Source of the DNA: Oceanospirillaceae bacterium
GTDB lineage: Bacteria; Pseudomonadota; Gammaproteobacteria; Pseudomonadales; Balneatricaceae
NCBI GenBank assembly: GCA_013215505.1
Contig: JABSQZ010000003.1
Location: 180,517-244,516, forward strand
Length of the DNA: 64,000 nt
Direction of reading: 5' to 3'
Below are positions 8,959-16,532 of this stretch, piece by piece. The first letter of the stretch is position 1. Each line of letters begins with the position of its first letter. The notes beneath the pieces were generated by a model. The model ran no database searches. It worked only from the letters and a program-made list of their open reading frames with translations, and was not told the DNA's origin. The translations under genes were made by a program, and so were the position numbers.

Positions 8959-9738
8959 ATGTTTATCGATAGTCACTGCCATCTAGACTTTGCTGAGTTT
9001 GCCTCTGTGCTGCCTGAGGTTCTCCGCGCCGCCCGTAATAATGGGGTCAATGAATTTGTCGTCCCCAGCATTGGGGCCAGTAATTTTGCTACTGTGATCT
9101 CTCTGACCGCAGCTAACCCAGAGATGCATCTGGCGCTGGGGATGCACCCTTGTTTTATGGAGCAGCACCGGGCTGAGCACTTAACACAATTACAAGAGTT
9201 AGTTGATCGACACCATCCCTGTGCTATAGGCGAAATAGGTTTAGATTTTTTTGTGCATGGCGATGCGCAACAGCGACAGCAGCAACTGCAATTACTTAAA
9301 GCACAATTGCAAATTGCCTGTGCAGCACAGCTGCCAGTATTACTGCATGTACGTAAAGCCCACGATCAGGTGCTGTTACTTCTAAAGCAATTGAAATTTA
9401 CTGCTGGAGGCATAGTGCACGCTTTTAATGGCAGTGAAGTTCAGGCGCGACGCTATTGCCGAGAGTTTGGTTTTAAGTTGGGCTTTGGTGGGGCTATAAC
9501 ACATCCGCGGGCGACTAAGTTGCGTCACTTAGTGGCAAGTTTGCCGCTTGCCGATTTAGTGTTCGAGACTGACTCGCCCGATATGCCAATCGCCAATATG
9601 GCTGAAGCATATAACCAGCCAGCCAATATTAAACAGATAGCCGCCGAAGTGTTTGCATTGCGCCCGGAAGCAGCTGCACAAATAGAGCTGCAGTTAGAGC
9701 TCAATACCCGTGAGGTATTAGCTCTGCAGCCTGGCTAG
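8959..9738 (+). CDS. TatD-family metal-dependent hydrolase (YjjV-like)
   Basis: 259 residues. The TatD family are metal-dependent DNases with a TIM-barrel fold. Visible metal ligands are HCHLD at residues 6-10, the Glu in GEIGLDFF, LLHVRKAHD, VHAFNGS and ETDSPDMP. The order and spacing match YjjV/TatD and cover the whole family length. The ATG follows AGAGAG by a normal gap. It stands alone between the tandem repeat and the convergent lipoprotein gene. Which of the TatD paralogues it represents cannot be settled from this sequence. Confidence 0.92.
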   Translation: MFIDSHCHLDFAEFASVLPEVLRAARNNGVNEFVVPSIGASNFATVISLTAANPEMHLALGMHPCFMEQHRAEHLTQLQELVDRHHPCAIGEIGLDFFVHGDAQQRQQQLQLLKAQLQIACAAQLPVLLHVRKAHDQVLLLLKQLKFTAGGIVHAFNGSEVQARRYCREFGFKLGFGGAITHPRATKLRHLVASLPLADLVFETDSPDMPIANMAEAYNQPANIKQIAAEVFALRPEAAAQIELQLELNTREVLALQPG

Positions 9739-9752
9739 TGAATATTGAAAAA

Positions 9753-10202
9753 TTATTTCTTTAGGTAAGTGAGTTTTTTGATTCTCTCCAGTACTTTCCA
9801 GGCGGTATCGGTCTGCTGATTAATTTCCAGGCGATAGCTGCCATTTTCCAGTGCTGTAACCTGATAATCAAGGTTTTCACCACGGGTCATCATACTGATT
9901 AGGCCCCTGGCTCTGTTCTGGTCGGTTATTTCTTGCCGGTAAGCATTTTCAATGATGTCGGTTTCACGGGAAAAAAAGTTTACTGGGATGATGCTCTGAC
10001 ATTGACTGGTAAGGTCTTTGTTGTCATAAGCTTTACAGAAATCGCCAGTGTTGGGGTTGATAGTGTAATAGTTGAAAGTGTCCAGATTGATTTTTGGCGC
10101 AGAAATTCCACAGCCCGCTATTAATAGAGTAGTAGCTAATACTGCGCCAGACAAAAACACTCTGCTGTTAAAAAGTGAACCAACGGCTGTAATTTTTTTC
10201 AT
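9753..10202 (-). CDS. Hypothetical lipoprotein downstream of fabY
   Basis: 149 residues. The N-terminus is a signal peptide with lipobox LLIAGC, so the mature protein should be anchored in the periplasm at Cys31. The rest has no motif I recognise: a region with three cysteines in total after the anchor or near it (GDFCKAYDNKDLTSQCQS may form a disulfide) and a C-terminal mixed alpha/beta segment. It begins 14 bases after fabY on the same strand and is probably on the same transcript. Function unknown. Confidence 0.8.
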   Translation of the reverse strand: MKKITAVGSLFNSRVFLSGAVLATTLLIAGCGISAPKINLDTFNYYTINPNTGDFCKAYDNKDLTSQCQSIIPVNFFSRETDIIENAYRQEITDQNRARGLISMMTRGENLDYQVTALENGSYRLEINQQTDTAWKVLERIKKLTYLKK

Positions 10203-10216
10203 TATTATAAAGATCC

Positions 10217-12142
10217 CTAAGCTGATGTTTTACAGTATTCTGAAAAAGGGTTTTCCTGGCTGATGTCTATGGGCTGCTTGTAACCCGGTATTGTGATCGA
10301 AGAGGAGGTAATCGTTAAATCGTCACCTTCAAGCACATTGTGATTAAATTTGTAACAAGGCTTAGTTTCACCGCGCATCGCGCTGTAATCATATGCTTGG
10401 GCTTTGGCGATTACCTGTTGGTTCAGTTCTCGCCACAGTGCCAGCTTTTCTTCACCAAATTTCTCTTTTAGCATGTCTTTGACAACATGAGGTGCTAATA
10501 CCGGGGCGCTGGCGTTATTGCCACCAAAACCTTTAGAGTTAAGGATCACAGAATCCATACCTGTAGTGCCGACTTTTATATGCTCGGTCGACAAGAGTAA
10601 GTTGCTCTGGTGCACATCATCGGCAAAAGATTTGCTGGTGGCAATACCGGGAATATAACCGTAAACCCAAGTGCCCAGAGAAGAGCTGAGTTGGTCGCCG
10701 CCAGCTGTTCCCTGAGAGTGACCCAAGTAACATTTTACCGCTGCCACCGGCCACTGCTTGATCGAGAAGGCCTTGGCTACTTCGTTAATAACATGGGACT
10801 CAGTGACTCGGTTTTGCGGAGTGCTGGTGCCGTGTGCCTGGACAAAAGATCGCTGTCGCAGGGATTCTTCACCGAGTATCGAGCTGATCAATGCAGCCGA
10901 TTTACTCAAAGTTATATAGTTGCCAATACCGGGAGCTGAAATTGATTTTTTATGACCGTCTGCGTTAACAAAGACATCGGGAACGGCGCCGTGGATTTGA
11001 GCGCCTAACTCAAGTGCCAGCTGATCATTCATCAGTAACACAAACTGGCTGGATTCACCGATAGTAAATCCGCAGTTTTCGGCGAAGGGGCGGCAGGAAC
11101 TGCGATAGTGTTGCTGACTTAACTGCTGCACAGCGTTCAGCGCCAGCAGGTCTTTATCTTCAGCCAGCGCACCCATAGTGCGAAATCCCTCTATGATTTC
11201 CGGGGTGATTGGTGCATCACTGCCACCGACTAAGACAACTTTTTTGCGCCCCTGACGGATGTCTTGTACCGCATTGCGTAAGTTGTATAAGAAGGTTGCG
11301 CAGGCACCCAGGGCTCCACCGGTACTGCCAACATTGCCGATGACGTACGCGTTGACAAAATCTGCCGGCATCTGAGCATAGCCTAATGGCATCTGTTTGG
11401 AAGTGATTCTCTTGCCGATGCTGGGGTATTTGGTCAGGCCGCCAAATCCTAAATCGTCTAATTGGCCAATAGAGTTGCTGGCGTAAACGGCGATATCATC
11501 CGGGGATACCGCGTCGGCGATATCGGAAAATTCGATGCCGCAAGAGTTGATTGCATCGGAAGCGGCAAAAATGGTCATCTGCAGATTGCGCGGATGATTG
11601 CGAGACTGGTATAGCTTGCCAGGTTCAAAGCCTGTCGGTAGCTGGCCCGCTGTTTTCACCGAGGCTTCTTTAGTGTCGGGTAATATTGCACGCAGTTCCC
11701 CGGTCACTGTGATCTGATAGTTATTAGCACCGTCTTCTACAACTTTCCAGTTGTCGGGAATAACATTGGGCAGCTGTCTTTTGCTGAGACTAAAGCACAG
11801 AGGTTCTAGTGCTTTTAACTGCGCGGCTTTGTTGAAGACCATTGCGTCGACATCAAAATGTTCCAGGTCAATTTTGCGTATTAGCGAATTTTCCATTACT
11901 TGCTCGCCAATGCTTTCTATTAAACTTTCAATGGAATTAAATTCGCCGTCAGCGCTCTGGTAGGAGTCCTGATTAGGAGTTGCAGTGACCAGGTTGCTGA
12001 TGGTTGCCAGAGATAATAAGGTAGCCGCTCTATCTTCAGGCGATAGTTTGTCGATAATTAAACGACGATAGCTATGGTGAAAGGAGCTTCTTCCAGCTGG
12101 ATTGATACCACCGAATCCAACAATAACAGGTAGATGTGACAA
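10217..12142 (-). CDS. fabY: Beta-ketoacyl-ACP synthase, FabY class
   Basis: 641 residues, much longer than FabB/FabF (about 410) and matching the FabY class. FabY condenses acetyl-CoA with malonyl-ACP to begin fatty acid synthesis, the job FabH does in E. coli. The thiolase-fold active site is complete: Cys in GGALGACATF (about 277), His in QAHGTSTPQNRVTESH (about 436) and His in GHSQGTAGG (about 473). The N-terminus SHLPVIVGFGGINPAGRSSFHHSYRR resembles Pseudomonas FabY. The start is TTG at 12142 with GAGGAG about 7 bases upstream; no ATG fits as well. Assignment to FabY rather than another long KAS is by length and N-terminus. Confidence 0.88.
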   Translation of the reverse strand: MSHLPVIVGFGGINPAGRSSFHHSYRRLIIDKLSPEDRAATLLSLATISNLVTATPNQDSYQSADGEFNSIESLIESIGEQVMENSLIRKIDLEHFDVDAMVFNKAAQLKALEPLCFSLSKRQLPNVIPDNWKVVEDGANNYQITVTGELRAILPDTKEASVKTAGQLPTGFEPGKLYQSRNHPRNLQMTIFAASDAINSCGIEFSDIADAVSPDDIAVYASNSIGQLDDLGFGGLTKYPSIGKRITSKQMPLGYAQMPADFVNAYVIGNVGSTGGALGACATFLYNLRNAVQDIRQGRKKVVLVGGSDAPITPEIIEGFRTMGALAEDKDLLALNAVQQLSQQHYRSSCRPFAENCGFTIGESSQFVLLMNDQLALELGAQIHGAVPDVFVNADGHKKSISAPGIGNYITLSKSAALISSILGEESLRQRSFVQAHGTSTPQNRVTESHVINEVAKAFSIKQWPVAAVKCYLGHSQGTAGGDQLSSSLGTWVYGYIPGIATSKSFADDVHQSNLLLSTEHIKVGTTGMDSVILNSKGFGGNNASAPVLAPHVVKDMLKEKFGEEKLALWRELNQQVIAKAQAYDYSAMRGETKPCYKFNHNVLEGDDLTITSSSITIPGYKQPIDISQENPFSEYCKTSA

Positions 12143-12538
12143 TTAACGCTCCTCGACAAGGGTAAAAAATAGGCCAGCAGGGTTTGCTTATTCGCTAGCT
12201 GACTAACCTGTAGCAATCGAGCAGTAAATACTGGCGAGCTTGCTAAGTTAAAGAAAACAGAATTAGCCGGTATTCTATCGGTTGCCAACAGAGCTTTCCA
12301 GATCTTTAATGGCATATTTTAGTTTTAAAGCAGACTGCGCTGGATTGTTGGCGAGGGGTGATTAATTTAAAGGAAAAATCCAGACTCTGCTATTGAGCTG
12401 AATCCGTTTTGTTAAGCGGATTTAAGCATAAATTCATAGCCAGAATTTATCAAATCAGTTACATTTGTCTTTTAAGTTAAATTGGATTTTCACTGCTTAT
12501 TTTAATCTTGATAAAGTGGAACTGTGAGGGATGCATTT
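12143..12538. other. Divergent intergenic region fabY / OmpA-family lipoprotein
   Basis: About 396 bases without a supportable gene; an 85-codon frame on the minus strand (12058-12315) overlaps fabY in another frame and has no ribosome site. The region must hold promoters for both divergent genes, but I cannot place them with confidence. One candidate operator is the perfect inverted repeat ATAAATTC-N7-GAATTTAT at 12428-12450, about 90 bases before the lipoprotein start. The region is AT-rich toward the lipoprotein side. Confidence 0.5.
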
Positions 12539-13201
12539 ATGAGTAAAAAAATAGCGGCACTACTGTTGCCTGTAATAGTGTTAACGGGCTGTGCAACTAC
12601 TCAGGGAGAGAACAGTAAAGCCACCTACGGAGCTATTGGTGGGGCTCTTGTCGGTGCTTTGTTAGGTAGCCAAATGGACAATGACGGTAATCGCGATACT
12701 GGGATTATTGTCGGTGCACTGGCTGGTGCGGCGGCAGGTGGTGCGATTGGCAATTACATGGACCAGCAAGAGGCGGCTATGCGGGCGCAGCTGGAAGATG
12801 AGCGACGTCGCAATGCGATTGAAATTCAGCGGATTAAAGATGACACTTTAAAACTAGTGCTAAATGACGATGTCTCTTTTGACTTTAATTCTGCTGAGAT
12901 AAAACCTTCATTTTACTCCTCTTTAGATAAAGTTAATCATGTGTTGTCACAGTACAGCAGCTCTAATATTACCATTGTCGGGCACACTGATTCGAAAGGT
13001 TCTGAAAGCTACAATCAGCTGTTATCGGAACGTCGTGCTGAGGCGGTGAGGATATATCTCGGATCAGGGGGTGTGACAGCAACAAGATTGAGCATCCAGG
13101 GAGAAGGCGAATTGCAGCCAAGGGCGAGTAATGAAAGCAGTGAAGGTCGCAGTCGCAACCGTCGGGTAGAACTGCTAGTGCAGGGGATAGGTCAATCTTA
13201 A
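12539..13201 (+). CDS. OmpA-family lipoprotein with glycine-zipper (YiaD-like)
   Basis: 220 residues. A lipoprotein signal with lipobox VLTGC is followed by a glycine-zipper segment (GAIGGALVGALLGS and GALAGAAAGGAIGNYM, about 30-80). A charged linker leads to a C-terminal OmpA domain (FDFNSAEIKP, then VGHTDSKGSESYNQLLSERRAEAVR, ending SRNRRVELLV) that binds peptidoglycan. It therefore should tie the outer membrane to the cell wall, like E. coli YiaD. The ATG at 12539 follows GAGGG by about 9 bases; a GTG at 12524 would add five residues before the signal. It is monocistronic, with its own terminator. Confidence 0.92.
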   Translation: MSKKIAALLLPVIVLTGCATTQGENSKATYGAIGGALVGALLGSQMDNDGNRDTGIIVGALAGAAAGGAIGNYMDQQEAAMRAQLEDERRRNAIEIQRIKDDTLKLVLNDDVSFDFNSAEIKPSFYSSLDKVNHVLSQYSSSNITIVGHTDSKGSESYNQLLSERRAEAVRIYLGSGGVTATRLSIQGEGELQPRASNESSEGRSRNRRVELLVQGIGQS

Positions 13202-13240
13202 ACGGCTATATACTCGGCTATTAATTGCTATAAATTATTA

Positions 13241-13267
13241 AAGGTCTGCTAAACGCAGGCCTTTTTT
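13241..13267 (+). terminator. Rho-independent terminator after the OmpA-family lipoprotein
   Basis: AAGGTCTGC, loop TAAAC, GCAGGCCTTTTTT: a nine-pair stem with one G-T pair, followed by a T run, 40 bases after the stop. Confidence 0.88.
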
Positions 13268-13358
13268 ATGTGCCGGCGACTGCTTAAAATGAGTTCTGCT
13301 GTTGTGATGGCAGCCAATCTATCGCAGTGGCTTTGCACTGCTATAGTGGGGAGTGCAT

Positions 13359-14600
13359 TTATCTTGAGATTAGAATATCACCGGACTGGATATTGTTTTG
13401 TCCTGTTAAGCCGTTCACTAAGCCCTTGGCGGAATTGGCCTGGACTTCATTAATAGTTAGCTTTAAAGCTGTTTTGGTTAGCTCTATGGTCGGATTCTGT
13501 TGCTGGTCGTAAAAAGTCGATTTGCGGTATACATCAAACTGGTCACCGGCTTTTATTCCTGATGTGCGCCCGGCCTTGAGCCAGATGCTGTACTGGTCTG
13601 CGCGGGATATCTCCACGGTAAAATCGTTACAGCTTAAAGTAGCACTGATTTCAACGGCCATCTGCTCAAGCGTTGATTGCACTTGTTTGCCGTAATCTAG
13701 CTGCCAAAATGGGCTGCTGGCAAAGCCAAATGTCTGTCTGTCGCTGTTTCCCCAAAGACCCGCCGTTCTGAAACTTTTCTGGCTGATCAATGCGCCGGTG
13801 AAACCGTCGTGAATAAATAGTTCGACTTCAAATGCACGCAGGTATTTGCTACTTAGGTAGTCATATTTGTTGTACTTGTCGATGAAGTAATTTTTTTGCC
13901 GGTAAACGCTGGGGGTGATCATGGAAATATCACGCACTACTCCAGAGACGATATACTGTACTTCTAATTGCCGGGTCTGCTGCAAAACTGTGGTCAGAGA
14001 TCCCTGGGCCAGCTGTTGAGTAGCGGCGATGGCAACTTCACTTTGCAGCATCAAGTGGCCGGCGTTCAGAGCCTCGATATTGTTATCGTCCGCCAGCCTT
14101 TTGACCAGTTCGGATGCCAGGCTAGATTCGATATTACGTAAACGGCCTATCTTAGACTGTCGAGGGTCGAGCATAGGGAATGCGGCGATAGCAATTCTTT
14201 TGCGGTAGTTGTTGGCAGAGTTGCCATTGCTGCACTGGTTACGGCTGACGATGTCGACGCTGATCAATACGCTGAGGATGTTACTTTTTACTGTTTCACT
14301 GAGCACCTGGGTTCGGCCGACATTGGCGAGTGAAGTAATAGATAATTGATCCTGGGTTATCACGCCCTGCTTTAAATGCTGCTGAGTGCTGATGAAGGCG
14401 TTGGCTTGCAATGTAGCTTGCTGTCTCGCTCGATTAATGGCGATGCTTCGGGCACTGCTCAAGTCGCCATTGACAATAAGTGCCTGACCGGTTGCCTGGA
14501 CAGTTACCGCTGCTGCTTGTGCGCTGGCAAAGACACAGGCCGAGATAAACAGGCTGCGAAGCAAAATTATCAAACAACTTAACTTATTAGAGCTCAACAT
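13359..14600 (-). CDS. flgT: Flagellar assembly protein T (FlgT)
   Basis: 413 residues with a Sec signal peptide ending near ASAQAAA. Three parts match FlgT of Vibrio: an N-terminal LPP20-like domain (VTVQATGQALIVNGDLSSAR, ARQQATLQANAFI), a middle domain (KRIAIAAFPMLDPRQ, VQYIVSGVVRDIS) and a C-terminal domain (YSIWLKAGRTSGIKAGDQFDVYR). FlgT builds the H ring around the flagellar basal body in the periplasm and helps place the motor stator. It is transcribed away from flgO and flgP. No other flagellar genes are in the window. The ATG at 14600 is used; no strong ribosome site is visible. Confidence 0.87.
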   Translation of the reverse strand: MLSSNKLSCLIILLRSLFISACVFASAQAAAVTVQATGQALIVNGDLSSARSIAINRARQQATLQANAFISTQQHLKQGVITQDQLSITSLANVGRTQVLSETVKSNILSVLISVDIVSRNQCSNGNSANNYRKRIAIAAFPMLDPRQSKIGRLRNIESSLASELVKRLADDNNIEALNAGHLMLQSEVAIAATQQLAQGSLTTVLQQTRQLEVQYIVSGVVRDISMITPSVYRQKNYFIDKYNKYDYLSSKYLRAFEVELFIHDGFTGALISQKSFRTAGLWGNSDRQTFGFASSPFWQLDYGKQVQSTLEQMAVEISATLSCNDFTVEISRADQYSIWLKAGRTSGIKAGDQFDVYRKSTFYDQQQNPTIELTKTALKLTINEVQANSAKGLVNGLTGQNNIQSGDILISR

Positions 14601-15008
14601 AATTTGTCATTTACCGATAATGTAATTAGTTAATAAGTCAGCAGCAGAATATTGGCATGGGAGCCAAAAAATTATCTGACTTCTTTGCAAGTGTCTATTT
14701 AGCTCTCGTCTAACTCAGAGATTTTGACACTATAATACATTTATCAGTGATAGCGAATAGAGTACATATGAGAGTATGTAAATTTAGTGTAATATTGCCA
14801 ATAATCTTTAGAGAGTAGAAAATAAAGCAGCTGGGCTAGGCAAGATATTGCTTTGTATAGGGAATGTATGCCCTGCAGAGTAGATATTGGAATTGATCGC
14901 ATGCTCCTTAGCAGTGATCTCTGTTTGCGATGCATTTTGTGCAACAGTGTCACTGTACGGCTGATAGGCAAAACAAATATAACTGCGACTAGTGAATAGG
15001 TTATACGT
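14601..15008. other. Divergent intergenic region flgT / flgO
   Basis: About 408 bases that should carry the promoters for flgT (minus) and flgO-flgP (plus). I see no convincing sigma-28 or sigma-54 promoter. The only fragment worth noting is CCGATAA at 14614-14620, which resembles a sigma-28 -10 but has no matching -35. A 75-codon minus-strand frame (14744-14971) has no recognisable content and is not called. Confidence 0.5.
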
Positions 15009-15683
15009 ATGAAGAGTATTTTAATTATTTTAGTTTTGCTTTTGAGTGGTTGTGCTGCTCAGGGAACAACATCGATCTTTTCCAATGAAATGTCTGCTGA
15101 ACATGCCCGTGAAATAGTCGAAAAAGCCATTGAAATAGATAGTTTGGCGGAGTTTGCTAAACCTGCAGATACTGCGATTACCCCGATTTCGCCAAATTAT
15201 TACGATCCGGTGAGCGAGGCGGTTGCACAGATGGCACAGCAGATGGTGTTGGGGCTGCGGCAAAATAGAGTCAAGCGTCTGCCGGTGGCAGTGCTGCCCT
15301 TTAAATCATTAAAACACAGTGTCCAGGATGATTTATTTGGCGCCAGGATCTCTGAGAGTTTTGTCTTTCCGATGCAGCAGCGCGGTTACAATATGGTAGA
15401 TTACCGGGCGGTTAGTTTAGTCACTACCGAGAAGGCTGCCGTGACGAAAGGCACCCTGCCCAATCTGCAGCAGCAGTATAAAATCTATTATATTTTAACC
15501 GGTACTTATGCAAGGCACGGGGATGGAATAGTACTTAACGCCAGAGTATTGGATGTGATCACTCGTCAGGTGGTCGCAGCCGGCCAAAGTCATATCGCCT
15601 ATTCCCGCCTGGAGAGTTTTTTACCAGGCTACGATCCTGTAGATGCTCTGAATAAAGGTTATATCATTGAAAATGGCGGTTAA
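15009..15683 (+). CDS. flgO: FlgO-family outer-membrane lipoprotein
   Basis: 224 residues. A short lipoprotein signal ends in LLLSGCAAQG, so it is lipidated at Cys15. The C-terminal two thirds is the FlgO domain (LPVAVLPFKSLKHSVQDDLFGARISESFVFPMQQRGYNMVDYR, then YYILTGTYARHGDGIVLNARVLD), split here only for description. FlgO, with FlgP and FlgT, supports flagellar outer-membrane anchoring in Vibrio. The ATG is preceded by AATAGG with 8 bases spacing. It is followed 20 bases later by flgP, in the Vibrio order. Confidence 0.85.
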   Translation: MKSILIILVLLLSGCAAQGTTSIFSNEMSAEHAREIVEKAIEIDSLAEFAKPADTAITPISPNYYDPVSEAVAQMAQQMVLGLRQNRVKRLPVAVLPFKSLKHSVQDDLFGARISESFVFPMQQRGYNMVDYRAVSLVTTEKAAVTKGTLPNLQQQYKIYYILTGTYARHGDGIVLNARVLDVITRQVVAAGQSHIAYSRLESFLPGYDPVDALNKGYIIENGG

Positions 15684-15703
15684 CCGCAGTAGGAGATATA
15701 AAG

Positions 15704-16147
15704 TTGAATTTGATAATAAAGGCCAGTTTGTTGGCGCTGTTAGTCTCTTTGGTAGGTTGCGAAACTGCTTCGAAAAAACTCAGTAATTTAAGCAACGGAT
15801 CGCTCTCCTCTAAGAATGTTGCCGAATCTTATAGGGCCACAGGTTACGCGCCTATCAGTGTACAGCCGGGGAAAACCAGAGGTGAAAAAGTCATTAATGC
15901 GATTCGCGCTTCAAAGCTGCGGGCCTACCAGGAGCTTGCCGCTATGGTACACGGTCAGTACATTTCTAGCACGAGTACGGTAAAAGATATGGTGTTGGTG
16001 AATGATAACTTTAAAACAGCAGTCGCTGGGATTATTCGCGGCGCCAGAGTGGTTAAATCTTACCCCATTCAAGATGACGTCTACGCTACTATCCTGGAAA
16101 TAAGCTCTGGTCATGTGCAGCAGGCATGGATTGTAAATAATAATTAA
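15704..16147 (+). CDS. flgP: FlgP-family (LPP20) lipoprotein
   Basis: 147 residues. Lipobox LLVSLVGC, then an LPP20-type domain (VINAIRASKLRAYQELAAMVHGQYISSTSTV, here described in pieces; GIIRGARVVKSYPIQDDVYATILEI). FlgP is an outer-membrane lipoprotein of the flagellar basal disk/H-ring in Vibrio and Campylobacter. The start is TTG at 15704 with AGGAG 8 bases upstream; the next in-frame TTG lies two codons later. Position after flgO and domain type both support the name. Confidence 0.83.
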   Translation: MNLIIKASLLALLVSLVGCETASKKLSNLSNGSLSSKNVAESYRATGYAPISVQPGKTRGEKVINAIRASKLRAYQELAAMVHGQYISSTSTVKDMVLVNDNFKTAVAGIIRGARVVKSYPIQDDVYATILEISSGHVQQAWIVNNN

Positions 16148-16163
16148 CACTGGTCTATAAATG

Positions 16164-16201
16164 CCTATAGCTTCCATAGAGTCAGTTATGGAGGCTATAG
16201 G
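16164..16201. terminator. Long hairpin between convergent flgP and DUF1244
   Basis: CCTATAGCTTCCATA pairs with TATGGAGGCTATAGG across an 8-base loop: 15 pairs with one G-T wobble. There is no long T tract on either side, so it may act as a bidirectional transcription or RNA-stability stop for the two convergent genes rather than as a classic terminator. Confidence 0.65.
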
Positions 16202-16207
16202 GTCAAG

Positions 16208-16507
16208 CTATTTGCCTTTGGCGAACGCTTTCTCAAAGGCTGCTTGTTGTTCGGCGCTGGCAGGTTGTTGGTGCTTATCTTTCCAGCTGGCATAGGGCTC
16301 TTTGTAAATTACTTCACGGGCTTGGTCGTAATCCATTTCTACCCCTCTATCGGCCGCTGCGCTTCTGTACCATTTAGACAGGCAGTTGCGGCAAAATCCA
16401 GCCAAATTCATCAGGTCAATGTTCTGCGCATCTTTACGTGAATCTAAGTGTTCTAACAAGCGGCGAAATGCAGCGGCTTCTATTTCTGTTTGTGTTTGTT
16501 TATCCAT
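16208..16507 (-). CDS. DUF1244 family protein
   Basis: 99 residues. The family core is LMNLAGFCRNCLSKWYRSAAADRGVEMDYDQAREVIYKEPY, in which the CRNC pair could bind metal. DUF1244 proteins are small, soluble and widely conserved in Proteobacteria; their function is not established. The gene lies 25 bases after glnD on the same strand and is probably part of the map-glnD transcript. Confidence 0.87.
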   Translation of the reverse strand: MDKQTQTEIEAAAFRRLLEHLDSRKDAQNIDLMNLAGFCRNCLSKWYRSAAADRGVEMDYDQAREVIYKEPYASWKDKHQQPASAEQQAAFEKAFAKGK

Positions 16508-16532
16508 TTTGTGGTTCTCATAGATGTTTGAA

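Noticed and set aside
12058..12315. 85-codon minus-strand frame
   Set aside because: It overlaps the 5' end of fabY in another frame and has no ribosome site or family features.
14614..14620. Sigma-28 promoter for flgO
   Set aside because: CCGATAA resembles the -10, but no TAAA -35 lies at the right distance, and it is nearly 400 bases from flgO.
14744..14971. 75-codon minus-strand frame in the flgT/flgO gap
   Set aside because: No recognisable content or ribosome site.
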